Shown: positions 25,583-33,936 of the stretch, in pieces
How positions within the stretch are numbered: position 1 is the stretch's first letter
Layout: each line of letters begins with the position of its first letter
NCBI RefSeq assembly: GCF_002741015.1
Contig: NZ_CP016617.1
Location: 620,001 to 684,000, forward strand
Source of the DNA: Microvirga ossetica
GTDB lineage: Bacteria > Pseudomonadota > Alphaproteobacteria > Rhizobiales > Beijerinckiaceae
Direction: 5' to 3'
Length of the DNA stretch: 64,000 nucleotides
The notes under the pieces: generated by a model
Told to the model about the DNA's origin: nothing
What the model saw: the letters and a program-made list of their open reading frames with translations, nothing else
The model's database searches: none
Program-made: the position numbers and the translations under genes

Positions 25583-26332
25583 TCAGTGGATCAGCATGCC
25601 GCCGTTCACGTCGATCACGGCGCCGGTGATGTAGGACGACAGGTCGGAGGCGAGGAACAGGCAGGCATTGGCCACGTCGTCGGCGACGCCGAGACGGCCG
25701 AGCGGTATGCCACTGGCGATCTCCACCTTGAGCTCGTCGGTCAGCTTGCCACCGGTGATGTCGGTCTGGATCAGGCCGGGCGTGATCGAATTCACCCGGA
25801 TCGTATCCGGACCAAGTTCCCGCGCCATCGCCTTGGCCAAGCCGAGTACGCCGCCCTTTGCGGCGCTGTAGTGGGGACCGCCGAAGATGCCTCCGCCGCG
25901 CTGCGCCGAAACCGAGGACATGCACACGATGGAACCGGAGCGCTGCTCGCGCATCTGGGGAATGACGGCCTGGCTCATGTAGAGCGTGCCGCGCAGGTTG
26001 ACGTCCAGGACAGCATCGTAGTTCTCGGCCTGGATGTCCATAATCTTGAGCGGCTGCGTGATGCCGGCATTGTTGACCAGCACGTCGACCCGGCCGTAAT
26101 CGCCGATCACGCGCTCCGCGGCGTCCTGGCACGACTGCCTGTCGGTGACGTTGCAGGCGAAGCCAAGATGCCCCTCGCCGAGATCGGCGGCAGCCGCCTT
26201 GGCCTGGCCGTCATCGAGATCCACGATCACGACGCGTCCTCCTTGCTGGCTGAACAGCCGTGCCGTCGCCCGGCCAATCCCGCGCTGGGAGGCCGCTCCG
26301 GTGATGATGCAGACTTTATCGGCGAGTAACAT
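25583..26332 (-). CDS. Short-chain dehydrogenase/reductase (SDR)
   Basis: Classical NAD(P)-dependent SDR, 249 residues. Cofactor motif GAASQRGIGRATARLF (TGxxxGIG variant, residues 11-26), NNAG (about 88), catalytic Ser in MSSVSAQRGGG, Tyr and Lys in PHYSAAKGGVLG (about 154-158), and a C-terminal GAVIDVNGGMLIH. The acidic residue in VVIVDLDDGQ suggests NAD over NADP. GGAGG precedes ATG 26332. It is the first gene of the leftward operon leading through the transketolase pair to the TRAP genes, so it probably converts an imported polyol or sugar to the keto form used by the transketolase; this is inference. Confidence 0.92.
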   Translation of the reverse strand: MLLADKVCIITGAASQRGIGRATARLFSQQGGRVVIVDLDDGQAKAAAADLGEGHLGFACNVTDRQSCQDAAERVIGDYGRVDVLVNNAGITQPLKIMDIQAENYDAVLDVNLRGTLYMSQAVIPQMREQRSGSIVCMSSVSAQRGGGIFGGPHYSAAKGGVLGLAKAMARELGPDTIRVNSITPGLIQTDITGGKLTDELKVEIASGIPLGRLGVADDVANACLFLASDLSSYITGAVIDVNGGMLIH

Positions 26333-26612
26333 TGGGCCTCCTCCAGGATGTTCCGGATCGAACGGAATGACGGTGGAGTGGGCGGCAATCCTGGGGAATG
26401 CGGATGGCGTGGCAGCAAGATACGGTCTTGCACGCGGCTCGGCCAAGTATTCTGGGCGAGGCTTTATCCGGCTGTTCCGACTTTCTCAGGCACCGCTTCC
26501 TCCAGACATTCTTCGTTGTTGAGGAGGTCGTAGCACGCGGCTCATAAGGGCAACAAACGAGTTATTTGCAACGAATCTTGAATCTGACTCATCATTGCTA
26601 GGGCGCTGACGC

Positions 26613-27509
26613 TCAAGGCAGGGGAACGAGCTCGATTCCGAGTTCGTGCGCGAGCCATTGCGCGAAGACCTGGATCGGGCCGCTTTGCCGCGACGGCTTC
26701 GGGAACACCAGATAGTGGCCGACGTAGCGGATGTCTTTGGTCCTGCCTACAAGCGGCGCCACGAGGCGTCCGCTCACGAGCTCGCGCTCGGCCAGCAACG
26801 TCGATTCCAGGGCGATGCCCAGTCCGTCGGCCGCCGCCGCGATAGCCAGGAAGCTGCGGTCGAAACGCGATCCGCGCAGGGACGATGGAAGGTTCGTGCC
26901 GTTCAAGGCGAACCAGGAGGGCCAACGGACCTGCTTGTTGTCGCTCTGGATCAGTTGGTACTGGAGCAGGTCCTCGGGAGACGCGATGGTCTCGGCGATA
27001 TGGGGCGCGCAGAGCGGCGTAACCGTCTCCTCGCCCAGGGGCAGGACCACGAGGCCGTCCTGCCGCGGCACGCCATACGTGATGTCGGCATCGAACTCGT
27101 CGGTCTCGAAGCGCGTATAGTCGGTGTTCGCCGAGAGCCTGACCTCGATCTTGGGATTCTCGGCCAGGAAGCGTGCGAGGCGCGGACCGAGCCACTGGGT
27201 GGCGAAACTCGGGGCGCTGTGAAGGCGCAGCAGGTGAGGGGCCCGCGTGGACACCATGTCCAGCCCATGGCGCAGTTCCTCGAAGGCCCGTTCGGTGTGA
27301 CCCATTAGGGCCTCGCCCTCGGGGCTCAGGCGCACCCCGCGGCCATCTCGTTCGAACAGCACGACGCCAAGCGCCTCCTCCATCTTGCGGATGGCGTGGC
27401 TCACCGCGCTCGGTGTCAATCCGAGCTCCGTGGCGGCGCCCTGGAACGACCGCCGGCGGCCGGCGGCCTCAAACACGCGCAACGAAGAAAGAGGTACTTT
27501 CAAGGACAT
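26613..27509 (-). CDS. LysR-family transcriptional regulator, GcvA-like
   Basis: 298 residues with an N-terminal winged helix-turn-helix (SSLRVFEAAGRRRSFQGAAT, ELGLTPSAVSHAIRKMEEAL) and a C-terminal effector domain of the LysR type (HLLRLHSAPSFATQWLGPRL, AIAAAADGLGIALESTLLAE). The overall pattern resembles the GcvA subgroup. It lies 280 bp upstream of the SDR operon (same strand) and divergent to the 2-hydroxyacid dehydrogenase gene at 27690, so it is well placed to control one or both. Confidence 0.9.
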   Translation of the reverse strand: MSLKVPLSSLRVFEAAGRRRSFQGAATELGLTPSAVSHAIRKMEEALGVVLFERDGRGVRLSPEGEALMGHTERAFEELRHGLDMVSTRAPHLLRLHSAPSFATQWLGPRLARFLAENPKIEVRLSANTDYTRFETDEFDADITYGVPRQDGLVVLPLGEETVTPLCAPHIAETIASPEDLLQYQLIQSDNKQVRWPSWFALNGTNLPSSLRGSRFDRSFLAIAAAADGLGIALESTLLAERELVSGRLVAPLVGRTKDIRYVGHYLVFPKPSRQSGPIQVFAQWLAHELGIELVPLP

Positions 27510-27689
27510 AGCACGCTAACATGAACCGGATTCACGGTTCCTTGTAAAGAAGTCATTTGCGTTTCGGTCCGCTCCGCGATGGATTGCAAGCCGTCGAAGG
27601 AAGACGGCGCAGGCAGGGTTCCATGCGTACCGCCCGACTTTCCCCGTCGACCGCAACCAGCAAAACCATAATAAGTCAGGGAGAAGCAG

Positions 27690-28667
27690 ATGCCTCATCC
27701 TCAGGATACGCCGCATGTCGTGTTTCTCGATCGCGATACGCTCTCGCCCGAGACCCGTCTGAGGGAAATCGCATTCCCCCATCGTCTGGAGGTTCATGCG
27801 CAAACGGCACCCGACGAGGTCGCCGAACGTATCCGGGATGCCGAGATCGTCATCACGAACAAGGCGCCTCTCGACCGGGAGGCCATCCTCAGGGCCGAGA
27901 AGCTCCGGTTCATCGCCGTGGCCGCCACCGGCACGAACATCGTCGATCTCAAGGCATGCACCGAGCGCGGGATCATCGTCTCCAACATCCGCAACTACGC
28001 GATCAACACCGTTCCGGAGCACACCTTCGCCCTGATCTTTGCCCTCAGGCGCAGCATCGTCGCGTACCGGGAGGCGGTGATCCACGGCCGTTGGCAGGAA
28101 GCAGGCCAGTTCTGCTTCTTCGATTTCCCGATCCGCGATCTCGCGGGATCGACGCTCGGGATCATGGGTGACGGAGTCCTGGGCCGGGCCGTTGCCGAGA
28201 TCGGGCGGGCGCTGGGCATGCGCATTCTCTTTTCCACCTACAAGGGCATAGAAGGGATGGGGCCGCTGTACACCCCCTTCGACGAAGTCATCCGCACCAG
28301 CGACATCATCACGCTGCACCGCCCGCTGATGCCCTCCACGCAGAACATGATCTCGCATCGCGAGTTCGCCATGATGGAGCGCTCCCCGCTGCTCATCAAC
28401 ACGGCTCGTGGTGGGCTGGTGGACGAGCAGGCCCTAGCCGAGGCGCTGGAAACCGGGCGGATCGGCGGGGCCGGCTTCGATGTCGTCACGAGCGAGCCGC
28501 CACCTGCGGATCACCCCTTGATGAAGCTTGCCGGGAAGCCGAACTTCATCCTGACGCCACATGTCGCCTGGGCGAGCCAGGAGGCGATCCAGGCGCTGGC
28601 GGACCAGCTCATCGACAACGTCGAGGCGTTCCAGTCCGGCTCGCCCCGGAACTGCGTCGCCGCGTGA
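27690..28667 (+). CDS. D-2-hydroxyacid dehydrogenase, hydroxypyruvate-reductase-like
   Basis: 325 residues of the D-isomer 2-hydroxyacid dehydrogenase family. NAD motif STLGIMGDGVLGRAVAEIGR (about 150-170), catalytic Arg in NTARGGLVDEQALAEAL, Glu in TSEPPPADHPLM, His in LTPHVAWASQEA. The sequence style (SEPPPADHPL, NVEAF) resembles glycerate dehydrogenase/hydroxypyruvate reductase. This fits the remains of a glycerate kinase gene that begins in the stop codon of this gene: together they would have fed hydroxypyruvate to glycerate to phosphoglycerate. GGGAGAAG precedes ATG 27690. Confidence 0.9.
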   Translation: MPHPQDTPHVVFLDRDTLSPETRLREIAFPHRLEVHAQTAPDEVAERIRDAEIVITNKAPLDREAILRAEKLRFIAVAATGTNIVDLKACTERGIIVSNIRNYAINTVPEHTFALIFALRRSIVAYREAVIHGRWQEAGQFCFFDFPIRDLAGSTLGIMGDGVLGRAVAEIGRALGMRILFSTYKGIEGMGPLYTPFDEVIRTSDIITLHRPLMPSTQNMISHREFAMMERSPLLINTARGGLVDEQALAEALETGRIGGAGFDVVTSEPPPADHPLMKLAGKPNFILTPHVAWASQEAIQALADQLIDNVEAFQSGSPRNCVAA

Positions 28668-28895
28668 TGAGCGATCCCCGTAGTATCCTGCACTCACTCT
28701 TCGCAGCGGCCGTCGCGTCCGCGGACCCGGCGTCAGGTCGCCCGGAAAGGTCAGCCCTTCGCCGCACCGTGCGTCCTGCTGTCCGGCGGCGAGACGACGG
28801 TCACGGCTTCTTCGAGGCCTTGGGCGATACTGTCGTTACGGGACTAAGCTCACCAACGTGAATGATTTCCGTGCCGTCCTCATCGCGGCTGATGG
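28667..28895 (+). pseudogene. Glycerate kinase (MOFRL family) relic
   Basis: Three separated fragments in order match glycerate 2-kinase of the GckA/MOFRL family: the N-terminus MSDPRSILHSLFAAAVASAD (from ATG 28667, overlapping the upstream TGA by one base), CVLLSGGETTVT near 28768-28803 and TNVNDFRAVLIAAD near 28850-28890. Intact proteins have over 400 residues; here about 75 codons in more than one frame remain, so internal deletions removed most of the gene. This explains an otherwise empty 340-bp gap. Confidence 0.75.
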
Positions 28896-29008
28896 CGAAT
28901 TACGACGATCCGATGCCCGCCCGAACCCGCCGTCGTCCGCTTTGAAGCGGCAAGACGATTTGAATCGATAAGAGCTCCCTGGGAGCCTTGCTTGGAGGAA
29001 CCAGCATC

Positions 29009-31003
29009 ATGAACATGACCGATCCACGCACCATGGCGAATGCCATCCGCTTCCTTTCGATCGACGCCATCGAGCGGGTGGGCGAGGGGCATCCGGGGAC
29101 CCCGCTGGGCTCAGCGGATACGGCGACAGCTCTGTTCACGTGTCACCTCAAGTTCAATCCGAAGGATCCGCTGTGGTTCGACCGGGACCGCGTCGTCCAG
29201 TCGAACGGCCACGGATCGATGCTGCTGTATTCCCTTCTGCACCTGAGCGGGTATGAGAAGATCACCCTCGACGACATCAAGCGCTTCCGCGAACTCGGAT
29301 CCCACTGCGAGGGCCATCCGGAGTTCGACCCGACCTGCGGGATCGAGGTCACGACGGGCCCCCTGGGCCAGGGCATCGCCAATGCGGCGGGCATGGCGCT
29401 TGCCGAAGCGTTCCTGGGCGAATGGCTCGGACGGGACCTCGTCGATCATTACACCTACGCCTTCGTTGGGGACGGTTGCCTCCAGGAAGGCGTCGGGCAG
29501 GAGGTCATCTCGCTGGCCGGGCACCTGCGCCTTGGCAAGCTGGTCTTCCTCTGGGACGACAATCGGATGACGGACGACGGGGTGATCGACCTGGCGCTGA
29601 GTGACGACATGCCCGCGCGCTTCCGCCTCAGCGGATGGCACGTGCAGGAGGTCGACGGCCACGATGTCGATGCCGTGTCCGCGGCAATCCTGCTTGCCAA
29701 GAAGGATCCGCGGCCATCGATGATCCGCTGCACGACGGTCATCGGCCGCGGGCTGCCCGAGGTGGAGGGGACGCGCGCGGCGCACAGTGCCCGTATCTTC
29801 AGGGAAGGGGCCGAGGCGGCCCGACGGTACCTTGGCTGGCCGCATGCCCCCTTCGAGATCCCCGACGACACCTTGAGTGCCTGGCGCGAGGCCGGTCGGC
29901 GGAGCCTGCCGGAGTACCAAGCGTGGCAAAGCCGTGTCGATGCGCTGCCTCCGGAGAAGCGTCGCCTCCTCGATCGGCTCAGGGAAGGACGCCTGCCCGA
30001 GGGCTGGCAGGAACCGCTGCGGTCCTTCCGCGAGCGGGCCGCGCGAGAGTCATCGGCTGAATCCGGCATCAAGCTGTCCGGTGACATCGTCGACATTCTG
30101 GCGGAAGCGATACCAGAGCTGATCTCGGGCGCACCCGACCTCGAGGGGGCGACCAAGCACAAGCGTGCGCTCGCGCCGTTCACGGCGTCGGACCACGGCG
30201 GCCGCTATGTTCACTACGGCATCCGCGAACATGCCATGGGCGCGATGCAGAACGGAATGGCGGCCCATGGCGGGGTCGTGCCCGTCGGCGTGACCTATCT
30301 CGTGTTTTCCGATTACATGCGACCGACATTGCGGCTCGCCGCCATGATGAACCTGCCGGTGCCGTTCGTGTTCAGTCACGACTCCATCGGCATCGGCCGG
30401 AACGGTCCCACTCACCAACCTGTGGAATATCTGGCATCGCTGCGGGCGATCCCCAACATGCTGGTCCTTCGCCCTGCCGATGCCGTGGAGGCGGCCGAGT
30501 GCTGGGAGATCGCGCTTGGCAACAGGGGAGGACCGTCGTCGCTCATCTTCGCCCGCCAAACCCTGGAGCCGGTGCGCACCGATGGCTCGGGCGAGAACCG
30601 ATCCCGCCGTGGCGCCTACGTGTTGCTGGAAGGCGAGAGTGGGGTACGGCAGGTGACGATCTTCGCGACGGGATCCGAGGTCGGCATCGCGGTCGAGGCC
30701 CGCAGGCAACTAGAGGCGGAAGGGATTTCGACAGCGGTGGTCTCCATGCCGTCGTGGGAACTGTTCGATGCCCAGGACGAGGATTTCCGCAAGAAGGTCC
30801 TCGGCAGGGGGACGGTACGGGTGGCGGTGGAGGCAGCCGTACGCCTGGGATGGGACCGCTACATCGGTGAGGACGGCGGGTTTGTCGGAATGAGCGGCTT
30901 TGGCGCATCGGGAGCCGAAACCGATCTGTACGAACATTTTGGCATCACGGCAGGAAGGGTCGTGGAGGAAGTCAGGAAACGGCTCAAGGGCACGTCGTCC
31001 TGA
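29009..31003 (+). CDS. tkt: Transketolase, full length
   Basis: Thiamine-diphosphate enzyme transferring two-carbon ketol units in the pentose phosphate network, 664 residues from ATG 29009 (GGAGG at 28994, about 10 bases upstream). Domain 1 has the catalytic/TPP elements GEGHPGTPLGSADTATALF, GPLGQGIANAAGMALAEAFL and FVGDGCLQEGVGQEVISLAG with DDNRMTDDG. Domain 2 has the catalytic Glu in HYGIREHAMGAMQNGMAAHG and HDSIGIGRNGPTHQPVEYLA. Domain 3 carries ATGSEVGIAVEARRQLEAEG and FGASGAETDLYEHFGITAGR. It is a second transketolase in the same locus as the split one, suggesting a sugar pathway that needs dedicated activity. Confidence 0.95.
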   Translation: MNMTDPRTMANAIRFLSIDAIERVGEGHPGTPLGSADTATALFTCHLKFNPKDPLWFDRDRVVQSNGHGSMLLYSLLHLSGYEKITLDDIKRFRELGSHCEGHPEFDPTCGIEVTTGPLGQGIANAAGMALAEAFLGEWLGRDLVDHYTYAFVGDGCLQEGVGQEVISLAGHLRLGKLVFLWDDNRMTDDGVIDLALSDDMPARFRLSGWHVQEVDGHDVDAVSAAILLAKKDPRPSMIRCTTVIGRGLPEVEGTRAAHSARIFREGAEAARRYLGWPHAPFEIPDDTLSAWREAGRRSLPEYQAWQSRVDALPPEKRRLLDRLREGRLPEGWQEPLRSFRERAARESSAESGIKLSGDIVDILAEAIPELISGAPDLEGATKHKRALAPFTASDHGGRYVHYGIREHAMGAMQNGMAAHGGVVPVGVTYLVFSDYMRPTLRLAAMMNLPVPFVFSHDSIGIGRNGPTHQPVEYLASLRAIPNMLVLRPADAVEAAECWEIALGNRGGPSSLIFARQTLEPVRTDGSGENRSRRGAYVLLEGESGVRQVTIFATGSEVGIAVEARRQLEAEGISTAVVSMPSWELFDAQDEDFRKKVLGRGTVRVAVEAAVRLGWDRYIGEDGGFVGMSGFGASGAETDLYEHFGITAGRVVEEVRKRLKGTSS

Positions 31004-31088
31004 GCCTCGCTCGCATCGGCCCCTTGTGCCGATATCCAAGATCGCGAGCCCGCCGACCGGGTAGGCTTGGATCAGGTGAGCGACGCCG

Positions 31089-31208
31089 TCAGTAGTGGTA
31101 GGTGCCGCCCTTGGAGTTTGCCATGGCGCGGGCAGCGCGACGCTCGCCCGTACGGACCAGGGTCGTCCAGATTTCACGCCCAACGCTTTTGAGGATAGCG
31201 ACCAACAT
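31089..31208 (-). CDS. Possible 39-residue basic small protein
   Basis: From ATG 31208 the minus strand encodes MLVAILKSVGREIWTTLVRT, then GERRAARAMANSKGGTYHY and TGA. Composition (amphipathic basic helix) looks like other alphaproteobacterial small proteins, but the family is not recognised. No good ribosome site is evident. It is convergent with the transketolase gene. Could be fortuitous. Confidence 0.35.
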   Translation of the reverse strand: MLVAILKSVGREIWTTLVRTGERRAARAMANSKGGTYHY

Positions 31209-31789
31209 CGTACTCGACCTGTTTCTTGTGCACTGCGATACGCAATATGTAATATGTCCCGAGCGCGTATCAACGAGAATAACGCCCTTCAGGTATGCGC
31301 TGACGCCACGACACGGATGCTTAGAAAGTGGGATCCACCACAACGCAATATCAGGCCGAGTGTGAAGCAGCTTCATCGGACTGATCAGTCCCATTCATCG
31401 CAACTGGTGCATCCTTTGGCGCGGCTGACGGTTCTATTGCCAGTGACGATGCCAGCTACCCCCAAGAGTCGAGCCGTAGGGCAACCCAGCCTTCGGCAGC
31501 CACACCGATTCTTATCCTACATCGCAGGACCACGAACGCGCTTCGCGAGTCGGAGCGCGAACGGCACCCCGTGCCTGATGGTCCATGCGCGCGGTGCATG
31601 CGCGCGGTGGCTGGGTTGTCACGCGTGCAACGAACAGGAGACTGCACCCGGGAACATGAAGACCAGAAGGGTTCCCGCGCATACATAAGGCGCAGCGTGC
31701 TCCACAACCCAGTCGCGCCAAACATCAAACAAGTCGCTCATCAGGTCTCAACGAGCCGCATAGGATTAGAGATTTTCAACTTCCGGAGG

Positions 31790-31895
31790 TCTGGAATGGC
31801 ACACCTGAGACCAAAGCTTTAAGGCAACAATCCTCATGGAACCGGACGTTCCTAAAGGACAGTCAATCTCGGCTCCTGACCCCAAGCCGACCTTC
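31790..31895. repeat. Dispersed intergenic repeat, copy A
   Basis: The run beginning AATGGCACACCTGAGACC and including AGGCAACAATCCTC, ACCGGACGTTCCTAAAGG and GGCTCCTGACCC aligns over about 100 bp with copies near 61360 and partly 55490 and 46690. Matches are imperfect but collinear. All copies are in gaps between genes. Confidence 0.55.
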
Positions 31896-32000
31896 CGGAG
31901 CATGCTCCTGCCGAAGGCGATGGCTTTTTTGGTGATAGCTGGCGGATTTATCGGCCATTGGATTGCTGTGCCGGTCATTGGAACAAAAGTCGCTTCATAA
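31836..32000 (+). CDS. Doubtful 54-residue membrane peptide
   Basis: ATG 31836 opens MEPDVPKGQSISAPDPKPTF, then SMLLPKAMAFLVIAGGFIGH and WIAVPVIGTKVAS before TAA. The second half could be one membrane helix. However, the first half lies in a dispersed intergenic repeat and no ribosome site is visible, so it may be fortuitous. Confidence 0.2.
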   Translation: MEPDVPKGQSISAPDPKPTFRSMLLPKAMAFLVIAGGFIGHWIAVPVIGTKVAS

Positions 32001-32088
32001 GCACCTGGGAGCTCGTTGGGCGTCCGCGCGGGCACCGCCGCCGCTTGGGCATCCGATAAAGTCGCTTCTGTTGCGGACGTCGTACTCC

Positions 32089-32796
32089 TCAGAGCGAGAT
32101 GCCAAACCGGCCCGCAGCCGAGCGGATATGACATTGCATTGCCACTTCCGCAGTGTCGGGATCTTGGCTGGCTATCCCCTCCAGAATCGCCTCATGCTCA
32201 CGCACGGTTTCACTCAGGCGATCGAATTGCGCCATGGGAAGTCGTTGACTCTCGACGAGCATTTCGCGGACTGGCCGGTACATGGCGGCGAGAACCGGGT
32301 TTCCGGAGAGCTCAAAGATCATGTCGTGAAACTCCGTGTCGTTGACGGCGAGGCTAATCACGTCACCTATCTCAAGGGCGTTTCGCATGGCGTCGGTGCA
32401 CCGTCGCAGGCGTTCCTCGGCAGGTTTGTCGATGCGAGCGGCTGCGAGCCTGGCAGCGTAACCCTCCAGCCCCAGGCGTGCCTCGTAAACATCTGCCGGC
32501 GTGCAGCGGTCCGAGTAGCGCCACAGCGGCCGGCGCGCATCGGCTTTGGCGACGAACACCCCGCTGCCCACCCGTACCGTCACAAGACCCATGGTCTCAA
32601 GCACAGTCAGTGCCTCCCGCACTGACGGCCGGCTCACGCCTAGCTGCTCCGCCAGTTCCCGTTGGGAAGGAAGACGCTGGCCAGCCTTAAGGCCACCCTT
32701 CAGGATCAGGCGCTGGATGTATTCGACGATGCCGCGTGGTACGGGGGTGCGGTCCGCGAGCTCCAATTCCGGCAGGTTCACTGCATCGCTCATCAT
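32089..32796 (-). CDS. FadR-subfamily GntR regulator (FCD domain)
   Basis: 235 residues from ATG 32796 (GGAGA upstream; a second ATG follows directly). N-terminal winged helix: GQRLPSQRELAEQLGVSRPS, VREALTVLETMGLVTVRVGS, GVFV. C-terminal all-helical FCD domain with metal/ligand positions in NDTEFHDMIFELSGNPVLAA and a final His in MQCHIRSAAGRFG. It is divergent from the ABC importer/hydantoinase operon, and a TGGT-N3-ACCA palindrome of the type bound by this subfamily lies between them, so it most likely represses that operon until the ligand is present. Confidence 0.91.
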   Translation of the reverse strand: MMSDAVNLPELELADRTPVPRGIVEYIQRLILKGGLKAGQRLPSQRELAEQLGVSRPSVREALTVLETMGLVTVRVGSGVFVAKADARRPLWRYSDRCTPADVYEARLGLEGYAARLAAARIDKPAEERLRRCTDAMRNALEIGDVISLAVNDTEFHDMIFELSGNPVLAAMYRPVREMLVESQRLPMAQFDRLSETVREHEAILEGIASQDPDTAEVAMQCHIRSAAGRFGISL

Positions 32797-32924
32797 CTGC
32801 TGTCTCCACCCATTCTCACGTCGAAAGCCAATGGAGTTCCGGGTCACGCCTCTGTGGCCCCATCTTTGACTGCCTCCAAGCTGCACGATTTGTCTTGACG
32901 ATGCGCCAGGATAGCTGCACGTTC

Positions 32925-32950
32925 AACTGGTCAGATTGGTAAGACCAGTT
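32925..32950. promoter_or_regulatory. Palindromic operator for the FadR-type regulator
   Basis: AACTGGTC and GACCAGTT (perfect 8-bp inverted repeat, 10-base spacer) at 32925-32950 enclose TGGTAAGACCA at 32937-32947, matching the TGGT-N3-ACCA core known for FadR-subfamily GntR proteins. TTGGCCAA follows at 32950-32957. The site lies between the regulator start (32796) and the receptor gene (33057), the expected place for control of both. Confidence 0.65.
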
Positions 32951-33056
32951 TGGCCAATATCACCGGCCTTTGCAAGTTTTCCAAGGAGCCGGCCACCAGA
33001 CGGCAGCAGAGAAGCGATCGCCGGCGATGGATCCGGCGTGCAAAATGGAGGACCAA

Positions 33057-33860
33057 ATGTCAGTGAAATTCACTCGGCGCGGCACATTCGCCGCAACCTT
33101 AACCGCCGTGTTAGCGATGTCGGCAGGGACGATGGCCTCTGCTGCCGACATGAAGGTCGGAGCGAACGTCGGCAACGTTCCGTGGGAGTTCCAGAACGAA
33201 AAGGGCGAGATTGTCGGCTTTGAGATCGACGTCGCCAAGGAAGTCGGCAAGCGCCTGAACATGAACGTGTCCTTCGTGAACATTCCGTTCAATGGGCTGT
33301 TTGCTGCGGTACAATCGGGTCAGGTTGATGCCGCCGTATCCTCGATCACCATCACCAAGAAGCGTCTCGAGTCGGTATCCTTCGCCCAGCCTTATTACGA
33401 TAGCGACCAATCGCTGGCGGTGCGAGCCAACTCGGGCATCAAGAACCTGGACGGTATGGCGAGCAAGGTGGCCGCGGTCGATACGGGTTCGACCGGCGAC
33501 ATGTGGTCGACGCAGAACCAGCAGAAGTACAAGTTCTCCGACATCCGTCGCTACGAGGGCCTGGCCCCCGCGATGCTCGACCTCGCTGCGGGCCGCATCG
33601 ACGGCTATGTCAGCGACATTCCGGCCGTCCAGTACTACATCAAGGACAAGCCGATCTATCAGGTGGTGGAGCGCATCCCGACCGGCGAGCAGTATTCGAT
33701 GATGTTCGCGAAAAACAGCCCGCTGGCGGAAAAGGTCAACGCCGAGATCACGAAGATGAAGCAGGACGGAACCCTGGCGAAGATCCACGAGCAGTGGTTC
33801 GGCGCCAAGGCCGAGCCGAACTCGACGACCGTCAAGGTCATGGAGATGCCCAAGCTCTAA
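33057..33860 (+). CDS. Polar amino-acid-type ABC transporter substrate-binding protein
   Basis: Family 3 solute-binding protein (PF00497), 267 residues, exported by a signal peptide (GTFAATLTAVLAMSAGTMAS AADM). Landmarks are NVPWEFQNEKGEIVGFEIDV, the family signature region, GLFAAVQSGQVDAAVSSITI and TKKRLESVSFAQPYYDSDQS, with KVAAVDTGSTGDMWSTQ in the second lobe. GGAGG lies 7 bases before ATG 33057. It is the first gene of the operon; the ligand is likely a small amino-acid-like or ureido compound given the downstream enzymes. Confidence 0.92.
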   Translation: MSVKFTRRGTFAATLTAVLAMSAGTMASAADMKVGANVGNVPWEFQNEKGEIVGFEIDVAKEVGKRLNMNVSFVNIPFNGLFAAVQSGQVDAAVSSITITKKRLESVSFAQPYYDSDQSLAVRANSGIKNLDGMASKVAAVDTGSTGDMWSTQNQQKYKFSDIRRYEGLAPAMLDLAAGRIDGYVSDIPAVQYYIKDKPIYQVVERIPTGEQYSMMFAKNSPLAEKVNAEITKMKQDGTLAKIHEQWFGAKAEPNSTTVKVMEMPKL

Positions 33861-33873
33861 CGAGCAACTCTCA

Positions 33874-33905
33874 CCGAGCGTCCGGCACCTGTGCCGGACG
33901 CTCGG
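33874..33905 (+). terminator. Perfect 15-bp stem-loop after the receptor gene
   Basis: CCGAGCGTCCGGCAC (33874-33888) pairs exactly with 33891-33905. No U-tract follows, so it more likely protects the 3' end of the receptor mRNA and reduces read-through, giving more receptor than permease. It ends one base before the first possible permease ATG (33907), which makes the ATG at 33937 the better start. Confidence 0.6.
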
Positions 33906-33936
33906 CATGGCCACGAATGTTGAGGCGCTGCCCGTC

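Larger units (their letters stand above)
31209..32088. other. 880-bp gene-poor stretch
   Basis: No recognisable gene of normal size. It holds a copy of the dispersed intergenic repeat (31790-31895) and a weak 54-codon frame overlapping it (31836-32000). The rest, including a CGCG-rich part near 31590, shows no protein-like frame on either strand. Confidence 0.45.

Noticed and set aside
31095..31688. A 197-codon rightward frame in the gap after transketolase
   Set aside because: Composition is random-like (many Arg, His, Ser), with no motifs and no ribosome site.
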